Source: Pelagibacter sp047722505
GTDB lineage: Bacteria > Pseudomonadota > Alphaproteobacteria > Pelagibacterales > Pelagibacteraceae
Assembly: GCF_047722505.1 (NCBI RefSeq)
Contig: NZ_CP159814.1
Coordinates: forward strand, 1,178,001-1,242,000
Direction of reading: 5' to 3'
DNA length: 64,000 nucleotides
Part shown: positions 53,780 to 61,862 of the stretch, one piece after another
Position numbering within the stretch: position 1 is the stretch's first letter
Layout: each line of letters starts with the position of its first letter
Notes under the pieces: generated by a model
The model's database searches: none
Seen by the model: the letters and a program-made list of their open reading frames with translations, nothing else
Told to the model about the DNA's origin: nothing
Made by a program: the position numbers and the translations under genes

Positions 53780-54337
53780 TTATGCCTCTATCATCCTATT
53801 TTCGATTTGTTGTAATTTATTTTTAATGGAAGTGTCCACCATTGTGCTTCCAACTTGCACAATCAAACCCCCAATTAAACTTGCGTCGTGTTTGTAGTTT
53901 AATTTTATTTTTGAACTAAAGTTTTTAGTCAATTCTTCTTTTATGTTGTTAATCTCATTTTCAGTAAGATCTTTTGCAGAAGTTAATTCTGCTTTTAATT
54001 CACCTCTTTTGACTGAACATGTCTCAACAAAGCTTTTTAGAATTTTATCCACATAAAAAAATCTTCTTTTAGATATTAAGAAACTTAAAAATTTTGTTAA
54101 TAATACATTCAATTTATATTGTTCTGAAATTTTGCTTAGAGCATTCAATTGGTCTTCTTTGTTATTTGTTGGATCCTTAATTAAAGATTTAAAATCTTCA
54201 CTTGAAGCAATTAAATTAATAATTGAGGCAGAATGAACCTCGATCTCACTTAAATTATTAGCTTCTATTGCTAATTCATAAAGTGCCAGGGAATATCTGG
54301 ATGCTGATGTTTCGGAAAAACCTTTATTTTTGCTCAA
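53780..54337 (-). CDS. atpH: F1F0 ATP synthase delta subunit
   Basis: The 185-residue stator subunit starts at TTG (complement of 54335-54337), with SD AAGGAAC eight bases upstream. ASRYSLALYELA at the N-terminus and HDASLIGGLIVQVGSTMVDTSIKNKLQQI at the C-terminus are OSCP/delta hallmarks. It is the first gene of an F1-only operon; genes for the F0 subunits a, b and c are not here, which is the usual alphaproteobacterial arrangement. Confidence 0.94.
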   Translation of the reverse strand: MSKNKGFSETSASRYSLALYELAIEANNLSEIEVHSASIINLIASSEDFKSLIKDPTNNKEDQLNALSKISEQYKLNVLLTKFLSFLISKRRFFYVDKILKSFVETCSVKRGELKAELTSAKDLTENEINNIKEELTKNFSSKIKLNYKHDASLIGGLIVQVGSTMVDTSIKNKLQQIENRMIEA

Positions 54338-54447
54338 TTTATTGTTCCTTATAAATATTTGAAGATTTATTAAATTTCCGTTTTAATTAACATATGACCC
54401 TATTCTCTTCAAGTCACACATTGTCTAAAAGTGTTATTTTTTGACAG
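54338..54447 (-). promoter_or_regulatory. Intergenic region upstream of the ATP synthase operon
   Basis: These 110 bases between priA and atpH should hold the operon promoter on the minus strand. The best candidate I see is TTGAAG followed after 17 bases by TAATTA, with the transcript then running about 30 bases to the SD AAGGAAC. The match is weak and no terminator for priA is evident. Confidence 0.3.
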
Positions 54448-56403
54448 TTAATTGAAGTTTATTGGATCAACATCAACTGTTAGTTTCATTCCAGTAGGAA
54501 ATTTGAATTTTTCAATGATTTTGGCTAGTGAATTCTGTACTTTTAGAGATTTTCTACCTCTGATCAAAAGTCTTACTCTGAACTTTCTTTTTAATCTAAA
54601 TATAGGTGCATTCACAGGGCCAAGAACTCTACCTTCGACAGCACTTTCTATAAAAACTTTAAACTTATAAGCCACTTGTTCAAGTTCTCTTTCATTGCTT
54701 CCAGTAATTATTAAAGCAATAAATCTCTGAAACGGTGGAAGATTATTTTCCCTTCTAATTTCAAGCTCTTTATCTAAAAAAATATCAGGATCTTTATTTG
54801 TAATGTCTGTTATCATTTTAGTATCTAAATTATAAGTTTGAAAATAAACAGTTGCTGGCTTTCCTGTTCTTCCTGCTCTACCTGAAAGTTGGTGATATAA
54901 CTGTAAATTCTTTTCTGCACCCCGTAAGTCATGACCTTGTGATGATAAGTCGATATCAACAACAATAATACAATTTAAACATGGAAAGTGGAATCCTTTA
55001 GAAATTAATTGAGTTCCAATTAAAATTTGAATTTTATTATCTATAATTTTTTCCAAAATATCTGCTGAACTTTTTTTATTCATTGTATCACTAGAAAATA
55101 TAGTTGTTTCCTTGGTAGGAAAAATTTTTTTTATTTCTTCAGATATCCTTTCAACTCCAGGCCCACTAAAAATAAAATCGCATTTTCCTTCTTTCGAGCA
55201 GTTTCTGTTTAGTAACGCTTTGTATCCACAGTAGTGACATAATAAATTTTGTTTGTTTTTGTGATAAACCAAATTTATTGAACAATTTGGACATGAATAA
55301 CTAGTAAAACATTTTTTACATAATACATGGGGTGAAAACCCTCTTCTATTTAAAAAAAATAATACTTGGTCTTTTTTTGCAAGATGCAATTTTACTTTCT
55401 CAATTGTATCTTTTGATATCCAAGATTGAGATTCTAACTTTGAATTATTAAGATTAATTATTTCATATTTTGGTAAAGATGCATTTAAATATCTTTGATC
55501 AAGTTTTGATAAACTATATTTGCCTTTTTTAATATTGTCATAGGTTTCAATAGAGGGGACGGCTGTTATTAAATTAATTGGAATATTTTCAAAGGATGCT
55601 CTAGAAATTGCCATGTCTCTCGCATTGTAAGTTACTCCCTCATCTTGTTTATAAGATTGATCATGTTCCTCATCCACAATAATTAGTCCCAGCTTTTTAA
55701 AAGGTAAAAACAATGAGGATCGAGCACCAATTACAACTTTAATTTTATCATTTGCTATTCCACTCCAAATAATTTCTTTATTTTTTTTTGTAATACCTGA
55801 GTGCCACACAGCAGGATTGAATCCAAAAAATTCTATAAATTTATTTTGAAATTGTCCTGTTAATCCAATTTCTGGTAATAGAATTAACCCTTGAAAACCC
55901 TTGCTAATTATCTCTTTTAAAGCTTGAAAATAAACCATCGTTTTGCCAGAGCCCGTCGTACCCTGCAAAACATGCACTCTAAATTTTTGATTAGATACAT
56001 TCATTTTTTTTAATGAATCTTTTTGCTCTTTAGAAAGTTTTATTTCATTTTCTTTGATGTCAATTTTGAATGGCTCATAAGCTTCAATTGATAACTTTTC
56101 TATGGCACCACTACTTAATAATAATAACTTTAATGCCATACCTTTAGGGGTCATATTGTATTCAGAAAACCAATTTAAGAATTTAATTATATTTTTCTTT
56201 AAAGATGGAACATCTAATTTTCTTAAAACTGTTTTAATTGCAAAATTTTTGTTTGTTTTTTTTTCAAAATCATCCCATACAACTCCAGTAACTTCTGACT
56301 TTCCAAAAGGCACTACTACATAGTCTCCAACCTTTAAATTTAAATCTGAATTGTAGGTAAATGGATGATTAAATATATTTGGAATAAGAATTGGAACTTT
56401 CAT
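54448..56403 (-). CDS. priA: Primosomal replication restart helicase PriA
   Basis: The 651-residue helicase reloads DnaB at stalled forks. It is shorter than the 732 residues of E. coli PriA but has every helicase motif: VLQGTTGSGKTMVYFQAL (Walker A), IIVDEEHDQSYKQ (DEEH), QVLFFLNRRGFSP, and QLSGRAGR. The zinc module keeps eight cysteines: CKKC, CPNC, CHYC and a last pair spaced by five residues (NCSKEGKC) instead of the usual two. The N-terminal 3' DNA-binding domain is present but reduced. It follows the pilin array on the same strand. Confidence 0.93.
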   Translation of the reverse strand: MKVPILIPNIFNHPFTYNSDLNLKVGDYVVVPFGKSEVTGVVWDDFEKKTNKNFAIKTVLRKLDVPSLKKNIIKFLNWFSEYNMTPKGMALKLLLLSSGAIEKLSIEAYEPFKIDIKENEIKLSKEQKDSLKKMNVSNQKFRVHVLQGTTGSGKTMVYFQALKEIISKGFQGLILLPEIGLTGQFQNKFIEFFGFNPAVWHSGITKKNKEIIWSGIANDKIKVVIGARSSLFLPFKKLGLIIVDEEHDQSYKQDEGVTYNARDMAISRASFENIPINLITAVPSIETYDNIKKGKYSLSKLDQRYLNASLPKYEIINLNNSKLESQSWISKDTIEKVKLHLAKKDQVLFFLNRRGFSPHVLCKKCFTSYSCPNCSINLVYHKNKQNLLCHYCGYKALLNRNCSKEGKCDFIFSGPGVERISEEIKKIFPTKETTIFSSDTMNKKSSADILEKIIDNKIQILIGTQLISKGFHFPCLNCIIVVDIDLSSQGHDLRGAEKNLQLYHQLSGRAGRTGKPATVYFQTYNLDTKMITDITNKDPDIFLDKELEIRRENNLPPFQRFIALIITGSNERELEQVAYKFKVFIESAVEGRVLGPVNAPIFRLKRKFRVRLLIRGRKSLKVQNSLAKIIEKFKFPTGMKLTVDVDPINFN

Positions 56404-56496
56404 ATCTCCATAATATAAAAAAACTACAGGTGTGTATTGTTATTTTTTTAAGTTATGCAATCAAGAAAACAGTCGAGTGAGAGCTTTTTTTATTTA

Positions 56497-56988
56497 TCAA
56501 CACCATGCTGGTAATTTAAACAATGTTCCACCAAACTCCCAAGGAGAAGGGTTTAGATCCTTGCTAACATAGGTCCTTACATAAATTGCACATTTATCAC
56601 GACCTGTATTGATATCTACTGCAATCGCTTCTTCTATATACCCGCCTGTAAGCTCCATGCATCCTCTATTTTTTCTATATACGTTTTTACAAATATTGTT
56701 ATTTACGTGAGTTTTTAGTTTATTTGCAAAATCTGACTTATTATTAGAGCTGCAACTATAAATAACTTTATTTCCTGAGGCATCTTTAAAAAGTATTTCA
56801 TTGCCAAGCTCACACTCCATAGCTTTAGCCATGAGAAAATTTAAAACAATCTTATGATTTGCTTTAAGTGTTTTGTCTTTAGCTTGAGCTGTATACCCAT
56901 TATAAGCAACCACACCTACTGCAGCAAGGATACCAATGATTGCTACAACGACTAAAAGTTCTATTAGGGTGAAGGCTCTAGTTTTCAA
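56497..56988 (-). CDS. Type IV prepilin P1 (TTG start, Ala at -1)
   Basis: The 163-residue prepilin starts at a TTG (complement of 56986-56988) that lies inside the 3' end of the P2 gene, so translation is probably coupled. Leader MKTRA is followed by FTLIELLVVVAIIGILAAVG with Glu5 of the mature protein intact. The residue before the cleavage point is Ala, not Gly. The globular part has six cysteines including MECELG and ends PAWC. It is the last member of the array before priA. Role as minor or alternative major pilin is open. Confidence 0.85.
   Translation of the reverse strand: MKTRAFTLIELLVVVAIIGILAAVGVVAYNGYTAQAKDKTLKANHKIVLNFLMAKAMECELGNEILFKDASGNKVIYSCSSNNKSDFANKLKTHVNNNICKNVYRKNRGCMELTGGYIEEAIAVDINTGRDKCAIYVRTYVSKDLNPSPWEFGGTLFKLPAWC
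56936..56987 (-). repeat. 52-base repeat shared by pilins P1 and P3 (copy in P1)
   Basis: This stretch matches 57864-57915 in P3 with one mismatch (42 identical bases, one difference, nine identical bases). It encodes residues 2-18 of the prepilin. Synonymous positions are identical too, so the similarity is recent at DNA level rather than only conserved protein sequence. Confidence 0.85.
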
Positions 56989-57442
56989 TTGTGTAAGTAT
57001 TAAGTATTACATTATCACCAGAACAAGGGTTAGCCATACAAGATTTGATTGTTACAACTCTACCATTGCTTACGAGAGTTATTTGTCCTAATACATAATT
57101 TAGGCCAACACGTACCGCTTTTTCACTTGGATTGTAAATATTTTTGTCCTTATCATGAAGTGTCATTTCACTTATTAGTGTTGCAGCTCCACTCCCTCCC
57201 TGAATAGGGGCACAATTTGGAGATGCAGCCCCAAATGCCATACCATCATTAAGACCCAAAATACATTTTGAAAAATATTCTTCAGCAATATATTTGACAG
57301 TTTGAACGTGTTTTTGCTTAACAACAGTTTTTTTCGCAGCACTCGTATACCCATTATAAGCAACCACACCTACAGCAGCGAGGATACCGATGATTGCGAC
57401 AACAACTAAAAGTTCGATTAGCGTAAAACCATTTCGTTTCAT
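56978..57442 (-). CDS. Type IV prepilin P2
   Basis: About 154 residues from the ATG at 57442; an ATG at 57457 would add five residues and an unusual acidic leader. Leader MKRNG is followed by FTLIELLVVVAIIGILAAVG, then VVAYNGYTSAAKK. The globular domain has a FSKCILG motif shared with P1, P3 and P5 and a C-terminal KSCMANPC region. Gly is present before the cleavage site. The end overlaps the P1 start by 11 bases. P3 is 24 bases upstream of the longer start. Confidence 0.85.
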   Translation of the reverse strand: MKRNGFTLIELLVVVAIIGILAAVGVVAYNGYTSAAKKTVVKQKHVQTVKYIAEEYFSKCILGLNDGMAFGAASPNCAPIQGGSGAATLISEMTLHDKDKNIYNPSEKAVRVGLNYVLGQITLVSNGRVVTIKSCMANPCSGDNVILNTYTIEN

Positions 57443-57481
57443 ATTAAACTCTAACATAAAAATAAAGAGTGAATTTTTTTT

Positions 57482-57916
57482 TCATTTATAAACCTTTATA
57501 ATGTCACTTATTTGACCTTCAGGAGGACACCACTTTATAAAACAAGTCTTAACGGTAACATCTGTTCCACTGGAGTTTACCCCTATCATACCAAGTGTAT
57601 AAGTATTAGCATTATGTAAGGCATCTAATTTTAGATCAAATGGATTTTTATCTTTCAAATTTGCAATTGCACCTTGAGATGCCTTAACAGAATTTTCTGG
57701 ACAATTTTTATTTTCCATAAATTTAGATGCGCCTAATTTGCATTTTAGAATTTCAGATGAAATATAGTCAACTGTTTGTTTGTGTATTTTTTTCGTCGCT
57801 GAAATCTTAGCTGAACTTGTATACCCATTATAAGCAACAACACCTACAGCAGCTAGAATTCCTATGATTGCTACAACGACTAAAAGTTCTATTAGGGTGA
57901 AGGCTTTAGTTTTCAT
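57482..57916 (-). CDS. Type IV prepilin P3 (Ala at -1)
   Basis: The 144-residue prepilin has leader MKTKA and then FTLIELLVVVAIIGILAAVG, with Ala at position -1. Its coding start matches P1 almost exactly. The globular domain has ILKCKLG, KNCPEN and a C-terminal KTCFIKWCPPEG, giving four cysteines that may form two disulfides. It follows P4 by six bases. Confidence 0.86.
   Translation of the reverse strand: MKTKAFTLIELLVVVAIIGILAAVGVVAYNGYTSSAKISATKKIHKQTVDYISSEILKCKLGASKFMENKNCPENSVKASQGAIANLKDKNPFDLKLDALHNANTYTLGMIGVNSSGTDVTVKTCFIKWCPPEGQISDIIKVYK
57864..57915 (-). repeat. 52-base repeat shared by pilins P1 and P3 (copy in P3)
   Basis: Counterpart of the copy at 56936-56987, one mismatch at 57906. 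It covers the codons for the leader and the first part of the hydrophobic helix. Confidence 0.85.
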
Positions 57917-57922
57917 CTAACT

Positions 57923-58354
57923 TTACTTGGGACATCCTGAAGTCCATTGTTTTACTCCAGAATGAATGTACCAATTGTACCAACAGTTTTCATTTTTTGA
58001 ACCAGGTATTCCATGTGTTTGAATTTGTAACCAATATTGATATTTACTTCCTCCAATAGCATAAGACCATTGCCCTCCTGAAAGGACATCTGTTCCACCG
58101 AATAGGTCATTGGTAAACGTTCTGCAAGTAGATTCTGTGTAGCAAACTTCAGATGGATAAGCATAATATCCAGTGTTAGATTTATACTCTTGCTGAGCCA
58201 ATAAAAGTATCTCTGTGTTAAGATACATTTTTTTAAGTTCAGCTGCACTTTTATAGCCGCTATAAGAGACAACACCTACCGCTGAAAGAATTCCGATAAT
58301 AGCAACTACAACCAAGAGTTCTATTAAAGTAAACCCTCGACTGTGTTGCCTCAT
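57923..58354 (-). CDS. Divergent type IV prepilin P4 (minor-pilin-like)
   Basis: The 143-residue prepilin has leader MRQHSRG and FTLIELLVVVAIIGILSAVG with Glu5. After residue 35 it departs from the other four: it lacks the K-C-x-L-G motif, is rich in Tyr and Trp (GYYAYPSE, QYWLQIQTHG, CWYNWYIHSG) and has four cysteines at other places. The helix DNA is also the most diverged of the array. It may be a minor pilin or adhesin tip rather than a copy of the fibre subunit; this is inference. Confidence 0.83.
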   Translation of the reverse strand: MRQHSRGFTLIELLVVVAIIGILSAVGVVSYSGYKSAAELKKMYLNTEILLLAQQEYKSNTGYYAYPSEVCYTESTCRTFTNDLFGGTDVLSGGQWSYAIGGSKYQYWLQIQTHGIPGSKNENCWYNWYIHSGVKQWTSGCPK

Positions 58355-58370
58355 TATAAAATATTATTTG

Positions 58371-58844
58371 TTATTCAATTCCAACTGTATTTTTTAGAAC
58401 TGTCTCAGCACTTGCTGTACAAGAGGTAATTGTAACTACTGTTGATGTGTTAGTAACATGAGTTTTACCCTGGTTAGTTGTAGTACAAGAACCATGTGCA
58501 CTTGCAGAATACACTGCTTTAGTTGTAGTTGCGTGAGGATTTTTAAAATCAGCTAGCGCTGCGGCTACTGCTGTAGCAACTGCATTTGCATTTGTTCTAT
58601 TAGTACAAGTTAGTTTAAATGAACCTTGATAGTCCATTACCGCTGTAGAATCTAAACTACATTTTTGAAGTTCATTAGCTACATACTTAACTACGTTCGC
58701 GTGATTTGATTTTGTTGCACCTTTTTTGGCACTTGCTGTATAACCGTTATAAGCAACAACACCTACTGCTGCTAGAATTCCAATGATTGCTACAACAACT
58801 AGCAATTCAATTAGTGTAAAACCTTTGTTTTTAATTTTTTTCAT
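58371..58844 (-). CDS. pilA: Type IV prepilin P5, probable major pilin
   Basis: The 157-residue prepilin has leader MKKIKNKG and FTLIELLVVVAIIGILAAVG. The globular domain is rich in Ala and Thr (ANAVATAVAAALADF; CTTTNQGKTHVTNTSTVV) with four cysteines and the shared QKCSLD motif. It is the first pilin after pilC, has its own 84-base leader and a strong SD, and so is the best candidate for the abundant fibre subunit. The gene name is used for role rather than proven orthology. Confidence 0.85.
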   Translation of the reverse strand: MKKIKNKGFTLIELLVVVAIIGILAAVGVVAYNGYTASAKKGATKSNHANVVKYVANELQKCSLDSTAVMDYQGSFKLTCTNRTNANAVATAVAAALADFKNPHATTTKAVYSASAHGSCTTTNQGKTHVTNTSTVVTITSCTASAETVLKNTVGIE

Positions 58845-58928
58845 TAAATCCCCTTTAATATTTTAATTAATGGTATTTAGATTATACTAAAAGGTCAATA
58901 AATTTTATAAGTGTAGAAAAGTCATCAA
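58845..58928 (-). promoter_or_regulatory. Leader of the pilin array: putative -10 box and strong Shine-Dalgarno
   Basis: On the minus strand TATAAT (complement of 58881-58886) could be a -10 box with no convincing -35. AAAGGGGA (complement of 58849-58856) is a strong ribosome-binding site four bases before the P5 ATG. This is the largest gap in the pilus locus and suggests separate, higher expression of the pilins than of the assembly genes. Confidence 0.45.
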
Positions 58929-60161
58929 TTACCCAATAATGGCGCCAACATTGAATATTGGAGCATACATGGCTAACATTAGGCCACCTATAGTAATCCC
59001 CATAAATACGATCATTATGGGCTCAATTAAGCTTGCAAGGTTAGCAACTGCAACATCAAACTCTTCTTCATAGTATATTGCAATAGAACCAAACATTTCA
59101 TCTAAGCTCCCTGTTTGCTCACCAACCGATATTAATTGACTAAAAGTTGGGGGGAATATTTTTTCTTTATTAAACAAGTCCGTTAAACTTTCACCTGAAA
59201 AAACCCCTTTCTTAATATTTTCTAAAGCTTCAACAACAATTACATTGTCAGTTACTGATTTTGCAATATCTATACTTTCAATTAAATCTACACCTGCTTG
59301 GTTAAGGTTTCCTAAAACCAAGGATACTTTTGCTAAAATTGATTTTTGAATTAAATTTCCAAAAATAGGAAGTTTCATTACAAGACGATGCCAATTTTTT
59401 CTTACTTCATAATTTTTTCTAATTAAAAATTTTAAACCAAAAACAAAAGAGATTATAAAAACAAGAAGAAAAAAACCACCTGATGAACGAACAAATTCAC
59501 TCATAGCCATGATAACAGCTGTAGGCGTTGGTAGATCATCCGCCATACCCATGCCTTCATACATATTTACAAAAGTTGGCACAACATTCATTAACATAAA
59601 AACTGTAACTAGTACTGCAACTGAAAATAAAACACCTGGATAAAATAAAGCACTTTTAATTTGTGATTTAATTTTTTCTCTTTTCTCTAAATTAATTACA
59701 ATTTTTTGTAAAAACGTATCAAGCTTACCACTAGCTTCACCTGCTTTAATTAAATTAACAACTACTGTATCAAAAATTTTTGTATGTTTTTCAAAACATT
59801 TTGAGAGCGCATTTCCAGATTCTAAATCTTTTTTAATAGTTGCAATAACTTTCTTCATAGGAGGTCTTGATGTCTGACCTTCTAACATCTCTAAAGTGTT
59901 CAATACTGGCAGTCCTGCTCTAAGCATAGTTGCAAACTGTTTACAAAAAATTAAAATTTCCTGCGGTTTTATACCTGTACCAAAACTAATTGACGTTTTT
60001 TCTTTTTTAGTGACTGCTTTCTTTTTTTTGGCTTCTTTTAACTTTGTGATAATAACTTTTTTTTCTTTAAGTTTGTGTGCTGCCTCTGCATTATTTAAGG
60101 CTTGAATTTCACCCTCTACATATTTACCAAGAGATATTCCTTTATATTCAAAATTTAACAT
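58929..60161 (-). CDS. pilC: Type IV pilus inner-membrane platform protein PilC (GspF family)
   Basis: The 410-residue protein has two GspF repeats, each ending in membrane segments (about 170-220 and 375-400). FCKQFATMLRAGLPVLNTLEML opens the first and LVLGNLNQAGVDLIESIDIAK the second; GEASGKLDTFL and GEQTGSLDEMF are the paired GxxTGxL signatures. It anchors the pilus base and works with PilB. It overlaps pilB by one base. An N-terminal Lys-rich segment (KLKEAKKKKAVTKKEK) is longer than usual. Confidence 0.92.
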   Translation of the reverse strand: MLNFEYKGISLGKYVEGEIQALNNAEAAHKLKEKKVIITKLKEAKKKKAVTKKEKTSISFGTGIKPQEILIFCKQFATMLRAGLPVLNTLEMLEGQTSRPPMKKVIATIKKDLESGNALSKCFEKHTKIFDTVVVNLIKAGEASGKLDTFLQKIVINLEKREKIKSQIKSALFYPGVLFSVAVLVTVFMLMNVVPTFVNMYEGMGMADDLPTPTAVIMAMSEFVRSSGGFFLLVFIISFVFGLKFLIRKNYEVRKNWHRLVMKLPIFGNLIQKSILAKVSLVLGNLNQAGVDLIESIDIAKSVTDNVIVVEALENIKKGVFSGESLTDLFNKEKIFPPTFSQLISVGEQTGSLDEMFGSIAIYYEEEFDVAVANLASLIEPIMIVFMGITIGGLMLAMYAPIFNVGAIIG

Positions 60162-61861
60162 TAGTTAGATTGTAAAACTCTTTCATACTCAGCAAATGAT
60201 AGGTCACCACTTAATAACATTTCTTGCCCCATGTCTTGCATGGTTCTAAAGCCATTTTTTTTTGCTATGGCATTTAATTCATTTTGTTGAAGATTAGATA
60301 AAATTCCAGCCTTCAACTCACTTTCAATTTCTAAAATTTCATAAATTCCCATTCTTCCCTTATAACCAGAGCCATTACAATTATCACAGCCACCCCCTTT
60401 ATAAATTTTAGCTCTTGCAGATTGTTCTGGTAAAAACCCAACAGAGTTTAAGAGTTTTGGAGTAATATTTTCATCAATAACACGGCAATCTAAGCAAGTT
60501 TTTCGGGCTAAACGTTGAGCCATAATTAGTGTTAATGCTGCAGATATTAAATAATTTGGAGTTCCCATGTTTAATAGACGAGTAATGGAACTTGGTGCAT
60601 CATTGGTGTGAAGTGTACTAAATACTAAGTGACCTGTAAGGGCTGCTTTTAATGCAATATCCACTGTTGCTTTATCTCTAATCTCTCCTACTAAAATTAC
60701 TTCTGGGTCTTGACGCAAGAAAGACCTTAAAGCTTCTTCAAAAGTGTAACCAATCGACTCTTTAACTTGAACTTGGCCAATACCTTCCATTTCATATTCA
60801 ACAGGGTCTTCTGCTGTTAAAATATTCATACCTGGCTTATTAATATGTTTTAAAACACTATAAAGAGTTGTTGTTTTACCACTACCTGTTGGACCAGTAA
60901 CAAGCACCATTCCCTGAGGTGATGAAATAGCTTTAATCAATTTTTCTAAATCTTTTGCCTCAAAGCCAAGATCACTTAAAGCTTTGTCTCCTGCATCTTT
61001 ATTTAATATACGCATTACAACACGTTCTCGATTTTTTGTTGGTAAAATTGAAACCCTCAAATCGATTTCTTTTGTTTCAGATTTAAAAGTTGAGGCTCCA
61101 TCTTGTGGCTTTCTTCTTTCAGCAATATCAAGTTTACTAATTATCTTAACTCTTGCAATAACCGCATCATAGTTTTCATGTAAAAACTTAGAGTACTTAT
61201 CCATTACTTTTAAAATACCATCCACTCTAAATCTTGTTTGTGCACTGTCTCTAAAAGATTCTATATGAATATCACTTGCTCCCAAATTAATAGCTTCGGT
61301 AATTAATTTATTTCCAAAATTTATTACCTCAGATCCAACTTCAACAAGCTCTTCATCAGTTCTTTCAGCTTTTTCAACTTTGACATTTGTAGCTGATATT
61401 TTTTTAGTTTCATTTCTTGTAAATCTTTCAATAAAAGAATTTATATTACTTATGGATGCTGCGTATAACTCAGGCTCCATCTTTGTCATTGTTTTTAAAT
61501 TTTTCATTAAACTTAATTTTGATGCATCAGCTATTGCAATTTTTAAAACTCCATTACCCATTTCAAATGGAACAAGTGAATTATCTTCAATATATCTAAT
61601 ATCAATAATCTTTTTAATCTTTGGATCTATTACAGTTTTTTTTAAATCTATAATTGGTAATGAATAATTGGCTGATAAAACTTGTAATATTTTATCTTCA
61701 TCAGCAAAATTTAACTCAAATGCAGTTTCTAATTTTGTTTTTCCAATTTCAGCACTTGTATTATTAATCTTGGTCATTTGCTCATTTGAAATGGATGAGC
61801 TCTCCATTAACATATTTAAAATATTTTGTTCACTAGTGGCATCTAATTTAGTTTTACTCAT
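60161..61861 (-). CDS. pilB: Type IV pilus assembly ATPase PilB (GspE family)
   Basis: The 566-residue ATPase drives pilus extension. An N-terminal GspE-N domain (about 1-150) is followed by ASDIHIES, Walker A GPTGSGKTTTLYSVL, the Asp box ILTAEDPVEY, Walker B PEVILVGEIRD and the His box GHLVFSTLHTNDA. The zinc module CLDC ... CDNCNGSGYKGR is intact. It is one base from the secretin gene and overlaps pilC. No pilT retraction ATPase is in the window. Confidence 0.94.
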   Translation of the reverse strand: MSKTKLDATSEQNILNMLMESSSISNEQMTKINNTSAEIGKTKLETAFELNFADEDKILQVLSANYSLPIIDLKKTVIDPKIKKIIDIRYIEDNSLVPFEMGNGVLKIAIADASKLSLMKNLKTMTKMEPELYAASISNINSFIERFTRNETKKISATNVKVEKAERTDEELVEVGSEVINFGNKLITEAINLGASDIHIESFRDSAQTRFRVDGILKVMDKYSKFLHENYDAVIARVKIISKLDIAERRKPQDGASTFKSETKEIDLRVSILPTKNRERVVMRILNKDAGDKALSDLGFEAKDLEKLIKAISSPQGMVLVTGPTGSGKTTTLYSVLKHINKPGMNILTAEDPVEYEMEGIGQVQVKESIGYTFEEALRSFLRQDPEVILVGEIRDKATVDIALKAALTGHLVFSTLHTNDAPSSITRLLNMGTPNYLISAALTLIMAQRLARKTCLDCRVIDENITPKLLNSVGFLPEQSARAKIYKGGGCDNCNGSGYKGRMGIYEILEIESELKAGILSNLQQNELNAIAKKNGFRTMQDMGQEMLLSGDLSFAEYERVLQSN

Positions 61862-61862
61862 C

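Noticed and set aside
56404..56496. Terminator between the pilin array and priA
   Set aside because: A T-run is present on each strand but no stable hairpin precedes it in the direction of transcription.
56497..58844. Pilin array as an integron or phase-variable inverton
   Set aside because: No integrase, attC-like sites or flanking inverted repeats are visible; all five genes have complete starts and leaders in one orientation.
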